Assembly: GCA_964236445.1 (NCBI GenBank)
Contig: CAXSDR010000111.1
Location: 1-11,345 of the forward strand
Direction of reading: 5' to 3'
DNA: 11,345 bases
Origin: CAXSDR01 sp964236445
GTDB lineage: Bacteria > Actinomycetota > Actinomycetes > Motilibacterales > Motilibacteraceae
Shown: in pieces, positions 6,568-11,345 of the stretch
Numbering within the stretch: the stretch's first letter is position 1
Layout of the letters: each line of letters starts with the position of its first letter
The notes under the pieces: generated by a model
Seen by the model: the letters and a program-made list of their open reading frames with translations, nothing else
The model's database searches: none
What the model was told of the DNA's origin: nothing
Made by a program: the position numbers and the translations under genes

Positions 6568-8790
6568 ATGAGCCGGCGGAGCAAGCTGCGAACCGTGGCC
6601 GTGATCGCGGTCGCGTGGCTCTGCCTTGCCACGGGGGTTGCCTACGCCGCGTTCACCGCCACGACGGCCAACACGTCGTCGTTCGGCGCAGCCGCGACGT
6701 TCCGCACCTATCCGTCGCAGGTCCTCAACAACGGGCCGCTCTTCTTCCACAAGGAAGAGGAGGCGAGGACGAACACCACCGGCAGCACAGCGGCTGATGC
6801 GTCGACCAACGCTCAGCCAGGAACCTATTCCGGGAGGCTCGACGGTCCGTCGATGTGGTGGAAGCTCGACGACGGAACCGGCAGCACCGCCGCCGACCAG
6901 TCGGGTGCCAACCTGCCCGGCACGCTGTCGGGCGCCACCTGGACGACCAACGCCTCGACCGCGACGTCCGGTCACAGCGGCGGTGGAGTCGTTTTCAACG
7001 GCAGCGGCGACTACATCGCCACATCGCGTGCGGCTGTCCCTACCAACGCGAGCCTGACCGTGTCGGCGTGGGTCTATCTGACCGGTGCGAACGTGACTCG
7101 GACGGTTGCGGCCCAGAGCGGCACGTTCACCAGCGCCTACATCCTGAAGTGGACGACCGAGAGCGGGTCCAACGGTCATTGGGAGCTCCTGACCATCGGC
7201 TCGGACGCGAACGCACCGAGCGTGTTCAGCGGGTCGAGGGGGCCCACGATCACGCAGCCGACAAATGTCTGGACGCATCTCGTTGCCGTCGTCGACGTGA
7301 GTGGTGCCACGACGCGGCTCTACGTCAACGGTGCCGACAGCAACACCGGTGGTGGTTCGGCCAGTGGCTACTCGTCGTCACTCTGGAACGCGAGTGGGCC
7401 GTTCCAGGTCGGCCGGGCTCGCTACGCCTCCGCTGAGGTCGACCCCTGGTCGGGCACCATCGACGACGTCCGCGTGTGGGGTCGTGCCCTGAGCGCATCG
7501 GAAGCAACGAACGTCTATGCCGGGCTCAACGACCCGCCGCAGACGGTCTGGGGGTTCGACGACATCACGACGGTCACAGCCACGACCACCGACTTCTCCA
7601 GCAATGGCAACACGGGAACCCCGACGGGCGTGGCGTTCGCGACCCCGAAGATCGATCGGGAGGCGCTGACATGGCCGGGATCCACCACGTCGTCGGTCGT
7701 CGGCAGCAAGGCCGTCCTGCGGACGGACCAGAGCTTCTCGGTCGCCGCGTGGCTCAAGCCGACGGCCCACAGCCAGACTGTCCAGGCGGCCGTGTCGCAG
7801 AGCGGCAACACAGCGTTCGCGTACGAGCTGAACTACCGCACCGACGTCAACAACAGCGCCAGCACGAAGTTCGCGTTCTCGATGATCTTCGCGGACGTCG
7901 CTGCGCCGGGCTTCACCATCCTGCAGAGCACCACGACTCCGACGCTCGGAACGTGGTATCACGTCGTCGGCACCTGGAACGCGTCGACAAATCTCATGTC
8001 GATCTATGTCAACGGCACTCTGGAGAACACGGTCACCCTCGGAACGTCGAGCATGTGGAACGCGTCCGGGTTCCTCACCGCGGGGCGCGGAAAGTATGCG
8101 AACGCCTTGGCGGACCCCTGGTATGGCGATCTCGACGACATCCGGGTCTACCAGCGGGTGCTGCCCGCCGCCGAGGTCAGCGCCCTTGCGGCGACGACGC
8201 AGTCGTATGCGCTGTCCTCCGCCCAGCTGACCGGCGCACTGCAGGGTTCGGAGCAGGGCCTCACCGCAACGAAGGCTGTGGCCTACAGCGGCATCGGCGG
8301 TGGCTACAACGGCGCGCTGTTCACCAACCCGGCCGCGTTCACACTCGAGTGCTGGTTCCGCAGCTCCGGAACGACGGGCGGAGTCCTGCTGGAGTTCGGC
8401 GACGTGGTGACGACGGTGCCGGCGACGTACGACCGGGTGCTCTACGTGGACTCGACGGGCCGGTTGTCGTTCGGCACCTACAGCGGGGGCTTCCAGGTGC
8501 TGCAGAGCCCTTCCTCCTATGTCGACGGGGCCTGGCACCACGTCGCGGCGACGCTGAGCAGCACGGCGGGCATGGCGCTCTACGTCGACGGCGGCCTCGT
8601 GGCGAGCAACGCGACCTACACAGCCTCACAGACCTATAACGGCTACTGGCGCTGGGCCATGGGCAACCTCAGCGGCTGGCCCAACCGCCCGCTGAGCGAC
8701 AGCTTCGTGGGTGCCCTCGACGAGATCGCGGTCTATGGGCGGGCGCTGTCGGCCCAGGAGGTGGCCTGGGACCGCTATGCCAACCACTAG
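6568..8790 (+). CDS. Secreted protein with three LamG-like (concanavalin-type) domains, 740 aa
   Basis: The leader (MSRRSKLR, then a hydrophobic segment to about 25) ends in VAYAAFTATTANTSSFGAAA, again the SipW-type pattern. Three jelly-roll LamG-like repeats follow at about 95-320, 327-545 and 560-740. Each has a middle strand motif ending in LYVNG or similar (WTHLVAVV…LYVNG 235-255, WYHVVGTW…IYVNG 463-483, WHHVAATL…LYVDG 656-675). Each also has a closing motif (GTIDDVRVWGRALSASE 296-312, GDLDDIRVYQRVLPAAE 520-536, GALDEIAVYGRALSAQE 715-731). Such domains bind glycans or proteins outside the cell. No C-terminal anchor is seen. ATG 6568 was chosen over GTG 6514 because the extra 18 codons cross the predicted promoter and put non-signal residues before the leader. 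The gene diverges from the TasA-like/peptidase unit and probably encodes a substrate of that peptidase. Confidence 0.88.
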   Translation: MSRRSKLRTVAVIAVAWLCLATGVAYAAFTATTANTSSFGAAATFRTYPSQVLNNGPLFFHKEEEARTNTTGSTAADASTNAQPGTYSGRLDGPSMWWKLDDGTGSTAADQSGANLPGTLSGATWTTNASTATSGHSGGGVVFNGSGDYIATSRAAVPTNASLTVSAWVYLTGANVTRTVAAQSGTFTSAYILKWTTESGSNGHWELLTIGSDANAPSVFSGSRGPTITQPTNVWTHLVAVVDVSGATTRLYVNGADSNTGGGSASGYSSSLWNASGPFQVGRARYASAEVDPWSGTIDDVRVWGRALSASEATNVYAGLNDPPQTVWGFDDITTVTATTTDFSSNGNTGTPTGVAFATPKIDREALTWPGSTTSSVVGSKAVLRTDQSFSVAAWLKPTAHSQTVQAAVSQSGNTAFAYELNYRTDVNNSASTKFAFSMIFADVAAPGFTILQSTTTPTLGTWYHVVGTWNASTNLMSIYVNGTLENTVTLGTSSMWNASGFLTAGRGKYANALADPWYGDLDDIRVYQRVLPAAEVSALAATTQSYALSSAQLTGALQGSEQGLTATKAVAYSGIGGGYNGALFTNPAAFTLECWFRSSGTTGGVLLEFGDVVTTVPATYDRVLYVDSTGRLSFGTYSGGFQVLQSPSSYVDGAWHHVAATLSSTAGMALYVDGGLVASNATYTASQTYNGYWRWAMGNLSGWPNRPLSDSFVGALDEIAVYGRALSAQEVAWDRYANH

Positions 8791-8805
8791 GTCAGGGACG
8801 CCTGC

Positions 8806-9837
8806 TCACCTGAGTCTGCGCATCGATCTCACGGCCGCGGCCGCGGCCGCGGCGGCTGCGGTGGCCGTGGCCGCATGGCGAGCAGTGCGCAGGATCTCCT
8901 TCGAGTTGAACTCGCCGTGCAAGACGTACGTCTCGTCGCTCGGGCACACCTGGTGGACCACGTCGATGCCGTGCATGACCTCGAGTCGAGTCGGTTGGGT
9001 GGGCAGGGCGCCCTTCGAGTCGCACCCGTAACGGTTGACGCTCGCGAAGAGCGTTGCTGTCCCGGCAACGGGAGGCTCATCCGAGAGCGAGTAGGTGATG
9101 CCTCGGCACTCATCCGCGCTCGTGCCGACGGCAGCCTCCGGGCCGACGCAGCCGCCTTCGGACTCGTCCACCTTGCGCCACGAGACAGGGACGTCGACGA
9201 CGACGTCATAGATGACGGCGTGCTCGGTGGCGTCCGGGCCACGCGTGGTGTCGTGCCGCAGATCTTGCACGGTGGCCACGATGGCGGTCATCCGCTGCTG
9301 GTTCGGTTGCGGCGCGACAGACAGCTGCACGTCGGCGTAGGGCACGACCCAGGACTGGCCGCGTCCATGATCGCAGACGAACGTCGCCGTCAAGGCACTC
9401 TCGTGCTCGAGTCTCACCTCGCGCGGGACGGACTCGGCGTGGCTGGTCGTGTCATGGCAGGGATCGGCCGGCTGCCGCTGCTTGCGCTTGTCCGGATCCC
9501 CGCCGGGCAGGAAGGAGCCGTTGAACGCGATGCCCGGACAGGTCTCGGACGCCTTGCGCTCGAACGGAGACTCGCTCACGCAGTCCTCTCGGGAGTTCAC
9601 GGTCCAACCGGCGGGGGTCCGCACAGTCACCCCCTCGACGTCGAGCGTCTGGGTGAGGCTTCCCTTCGATGGCGTCGGCAGGGGAGTCGACGACGGGGTC
9701 TGCCCCGTAGGTCTGCCCGTCGCCGGACCGGCGTCGTCGCGAGAGTGCGTGCATGCCGACAGTCCGATGACGAGCAGCAGAAGCCCGTGGGCAGGGCGTA
9801 GCGAGGGGCGGTTGTGCGACAGTGCCATCCTCCGCAT
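8806..9837 (-). CDS. Lipoprotein with a duplicated four-cysteine module, 343 aa
   Basis: I do not recognise a named family. A lipoprotein signal peptide ends in the lipobox LSAC (lipid-anchored C29), followed by a Thr/Pro/Ser linker (about 36-60). Two related modules follow. Module 1 (about 70-185) and module 2 (about 211-318) share V-x-V-x-x-P-x-x-W and then four cysteines: C86, C100, C127, C155 versus C230, C244, C272, C298, with spacings 14/27/28 and 14/28/26 and C-x-G-I after the second Cys. The protein ends in an Ala-only run and a basic tail (SMRRLR). ATG 9837 was chosen because AAGGG lies 4 nt upstream; an in-frame ATG at 9828 has GGAGG directly abutting it, too close. The gene converges on the LamG gene 15 nt away and carries no SipW-type leader, so it may be unrelated to the island. 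Confidence 0.8.
   Translation of the reverse strand: MRRMALSHNRPSLRPAHGLLLLVIGLSACTHSRDDAGPATGRPTGQTPSSTPLPTPSKGSLTQTLDVEGVTVRTPAGWTVNSREDCVSESPFERKASETCPGIAFNGSFLPGGDPDKRKQRQPADPCHDTTSHAESVPREVRLEHESALTATFVCDHGRGQSWVVPYADVQLSVAPQPNQQRMTAIVATVQDLRHDTTRGPDATEHAVIYDVVVDVPVSWRKVDESEGGCVGPEAAVGTSADECRGITYSLSDEPPVAGTATLFASVNRYGCDSKGALPTQPTRLEVMHGIDVVHQVCPSDETYVLHGEFNSKEILRTARHAATATAAAAAAAAAVRSMRRLR
8834..8853. repeat. GGCCGC tandem repeat forming a 20-bp perfect palindrome
   Basis: Three tandem copies of GGCCGC lie at 8833-8850; the overlapping 8834-8853 is its own reverse complement. The tract lies inside the last codons of the lipoprotein gene, where it encodes much of the terminal alanine run. 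It may have arisen by repeat slippage, and it could also fold as a hairpin on transcripts from either side of the tight convergent junction. Confidence 0.7.
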
Positions 9838-9992
9838 GTCCCTTCTCGGCCAGCAAGCTTCCTGCATCGGGAGCTGCCGCCACGTGGCTCGTCTGCAGCA
9901 GCATGCCCTACCCAGGGGCCGGCGGGGCCTGGTTCGACCCGGCCCCTTCACCCGCCACGGCGAAAGGCGGTCTCGCGCTACGCGCGGGCGGT

Positions 9993-9998
9993 TAGACT
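9993..9998 (+). promoter_or_regulatory. Probable -10 element of metH
   Basis: TAGACT matches TAnnnT and would start transcription at about 10005-10007, right at the 5' edge of the riboswitch. The upstream -35 region is not convincing. Confidence 0.45.
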
Positions 9999-10002
9999 TC
10001 TC

Positions 10003-10074
10003 CCAGGTCGAGAGGCGCTGCGACGGGCTCGAGCCCGCCACGCTCGGCTGGTTCCATGACGAAGGGCGCCTCCG
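10003..10074 (+). ncRNA. S-adenosylhomocysteine (SAH) riboswitch upstream of metH
   Basis: The leader contains CGAG followed by AGGCGCTGCGAC, a hairpin, GCCACGCTCGG, and GGGCGCCTC. This is the order and sequence of the known SAH aptamer (for comparison CGAGGAGCGCTGC…AGGCTCG…GGCGCTC in Ralstonia). P1 is CGAG 10009-10012 with CTCG 10043-10046, extended by CCAG 10003-10006 with CTGG 10048-10051 across a small internal loop. P2 is CGGGC 10024-10028 with GCCCG 10033-10037 around a TCGA loop. The pseudoknot is AGGCGC 10013-10018 with GCGCCT 10066-10071. SAH accumulates when methyl transfer is busy; these riboswitches are known to turn on SAH-recycling genes such as ahcY, metH and metF. ACG in place of AGG before CTCG is a small deviation. 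Confidence 0.87.
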
Positions 10075-10086
10075 GATCTCGGAGGC
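10068..10086 (+). promoter_or_regulatory. Shine-Dalgarno-sequestering hairpin of metH (expression platform)
   Basis: GCCTCCG (10068-10074) pairs perfectly with CGGAGGC (10080-10086) around a 5-nt loop. This buries GGAGG (10081-10085), the ribosome-binding site 4 nt before ATG 10090. The left arm shares 10068-10071 (10072 if the pseudoknot extends by one pair) with the 3' strand of the SAH pseudoknot, so the two structures exclude each other. SAH binding would free the site. Confidence 0.75.
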
Positions 10087-10089
10087 TCG

Positions 10090-11345
10090 ATGTCGTTCCC
10101 GCACCTGCACCGTCCCGATGCGACCCAGGCGCTGTCGGCGATCCTCGCCACGCGGGTCGTCGTGCTGGACGGCGCCATGGGCACGATGATCCAGCGCAGC
10201 ATGTTCAGCGAGGCTGAATACCGCGGCGAGCGATTCGCCGACTGGGACCGTGACCTGCAGGGCAACAACGATCTCCTGTCGCTCACCCAGCCCGCGACGA
10301 TCAGCGCCATCCACCGTGCCTACCTCGACGCAGGAGCTGACCTCGTCGAGACCAATACGTTCAACGCGCAGAAGATCTCGATGGCCGACTACGGCATGCA
10401 GACGCTGGCCTACGAGCTCAACTACGAGTCGGCGCGGCTCGCGAGAGCCGTCTGCGACGAGGCCACGGCCGCCGACCCGAGCCGGCCCCGTTTCGTCGCC
10501 GGCGCGCTCGGCCCGACCAACCGCACGGCGTCCATCTCGCCCGATGTCAACGATCCGGGCGCCCGCAACGTCAGCTATGAGGAGCTCGTCGAGGCTTATC
10601 TCGAGCAGGCCAACGGGTTGGTCGACGGCGGTGCCGACCTGCTCCTCATCGAGACGATCTTCGACACCCTCAATGCCAAGGCCGGGATCTTCGCTCTCGA
10701 GACGCTTTTCGAGGAGCGCGGTCGTCGCTGGCCGGTGATGATCTCGGGCACGATCACCGACGCCTCGGGGCGCACGCTGTCGGGGCAGGTGACCGAGGCG
10801 TTCTGGAACTCCGTACGCCACGCTCGCCCCCTGCTCGTCGGTCTGAACTGCGCCCTCGGCGCGGCCGAGATGAGGCCCTACCTCGCCGAGATGGCTCGCG
10901 TCGCCGACTGCTTCGTCTCGTGCTATCCGAACGCCGGGCTGCCCAACGCCTTCGGGGAATACGACGAGGCCCCCGAGGAGACGGCCGCGACCGTGCGCGA
11001 GTTCGCGCAGGCGGGGCTGCTCAACCTGCTCGGTGGCTGCTGCGGCACCACTCCCGACCACATCGCCGCGATGGCAGCGGTGGTCGAGGGCGTGGTCCCG
11101 CGCGTGCCGTCGGCCCGACCGCCGGCGCTGCGCCTGTCCGGGCTGGAGCCGCTCAACATCGTCGCCGATTCGCTGTTCGTCAACGTCGGCGAGCGCACCA
11201 ACATCACCGGTTCCGCGAAGTTCCGCAACCTGATCCGCGACGGCGACTACACGACGGCGTTGTCGGTGGCGCGTCAGCAGGTCGAGAGCGGCGCGCAGGT
11301 CATCGACATCAACATGGACGAGGGGATGATCGACGGCGTCGCGGC
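10090..11345 (+). CDS. metH: Cobalamin-dependent methionine synthase, N-terminal 418 residues (3' end outside window)
   Basis: MetH moves a methyl group from 5-methyltetrahydrofolate through cobalamin to homocysteine, making methionine in the cytoplasm. The frame stays open to the window edge. Visible are the homocysteine-binding barrel (about 15-335) with LDGAMGTMIQ (26-35), ETNTFNA (87-93) and LGPTNRTASISPDV (140-153). The three zinc ligands are C254 in GLNCALG and C317-C318 in LLGGCCGTTPDH, with the same 63-residue spacing as in E. coli MetH. The start of the pterin-binding domain follows: VNVGERTNITGSAKF (364-378) and GAQVIDINMDEGM (401-413). The cobalamin and activation domains lie beyond the edge. 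ATG 10090 has GGAGG 4 nt upstream. Translation is predicted to be controlled by the SAH riboswitch just before it. Pterin-domain sequence following the barrel distinguishes it from stand-alone homocysteine methyltransferases. Confidence 0.97.
   Translation, partial: MSFPHLHRPDATQALSAILATRVVVLDGAMGTMIQRSMFSEAEYRGERFADWDRDLQGNNDLLSLTQPATISAIHRAYLDAGADLVETNTFNAQKISMADYGMQTLAYELNYESARLARAVCDEATAADPSRPRFVAGALGPTNRTASISPDVNDPGARNVSYEELVEAYLEQANGLVDGGADLLLIETIFDTLNAKAGIFALETLFEERGRRWPVMISGTITDASGRTLSGQVTEAFWNSVRHARPLLVGLNCALGAAEMRPYLAEMARVADCFVSCYPNAGLPNAFGEYDEAPEETAATVREFAQAGLLNLLGGCCGTTPDHIAAMAAVVEGVVPRVPSARPPALRLSGLEPLNIVADSLFVNVGERTNITGSAKFRNLIRDGDYTTALSVARQQVESGAQVIDINMDEGMIDGVA

Noticed and set aside
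7378..8541. Long antisense and +2-frame reading frames inside the LamG gene.
   Set aside because: They lack ribosome-binding sites and domain motifs and follow from high-GC codon bias; the LamG frame has three clear repeats.
9915..9946. A GC-rich hairpin with GGTTCGACC resembling a tRNA T-arm, considered as a tRNA remnant or attachment site.
   Set aside because: No acceptor, D or anticodon arm can be drawn around it and the T-stem does not pair properly; probably an incidental or weak hairpin upstream of metH.
9838..10089. Cobalamin or SAM riboswitch in front of metH.
   Set aside because: No B12-box or SAM-type core was found; the sequence fits the SAH aptamer much better.
8806..11061. A 751-codon minus-strand frame running antisense through the start of metH.
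   Set aside because: The lipoprotein signal peptide and ribosome-binding site place the true start at 9837; the rest is antisense to metH and its riboswitch.

Overview
The window is about 11.3 kb of high-GC DNA with dense, short-spaced coding. GTG starts, an actinobacterial-type groEL, a WXG100 protein and an S-adenosylhomocysteine (SAH) riboswitch in front of metH all point to an actinomycete. I cannot name the genus from the sequence alone.

Layout. The left edge (1-1185) is the 3' two thirds of groEL, closed by a strong 16-bp hairpin that also faces a convergent WXG100/Esx-type gene (1567-1274). Next, on the minus strand, a two-gene unit encodes a membrane-anchored TasA/camelysin-like protein (4470-3409) and a six-TM GAF-like/GGDEF diguanylate cyclase (3412-1739); they overlap by ATGA. 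Divergent from it is a second TasA-like protein (4603-5193, +), whose stop codon shares the palindrome CTAG with the stop of a convergent unit. That unit encodes a third TasA-like protein with a SipW-type leader (6463-5747) and a SipW/ER-type signal peptidase I (5750-5190), overlapping by GTGA. Divergent from it is a 740-aa secreted protein with the same type of leader and three LamG-like domains (6568-8790). A lipoprotein built from two copies of a four-cysteine module follows (9837-8806, -). The right edge holds the first 418 codons of cobalamin-dependent metH (10090 onward), preceded by an SAH riboswitch.

How it fits together. The region 1739-8790 looks like one functional island: a dedicated SipW-like peptidase, at least three proteins with SipW-type or related architecture, a large LamG adhesin-like protein, and a c-di-GMP synthase co-translated with a membrane-anchored member of the same surface-protein family. 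By analogy with TapA-SipW-TasA of Bacillus, I infer an extracellular fibre, matrix or adhesion system with its own c-di-GMP input. All four promoter regions of the island carry a GCCGAT(A)-type -10 box at a plausible distance from the gene, each with a CTCA-like box 15-17 nt upstream. This resembles promoters of FliA/WhiG-family sigma factors and suggests the island is one regulon tied to motility or development. groEL, esx and metH lack this signature and look like ordinary chromosomal flanks.

The metH leader is unusually readable: the strand that closes the SAH pseudoknot is the same one that would otherwise hide the metH ribosome-binding site, which predicts a translational ON switch.
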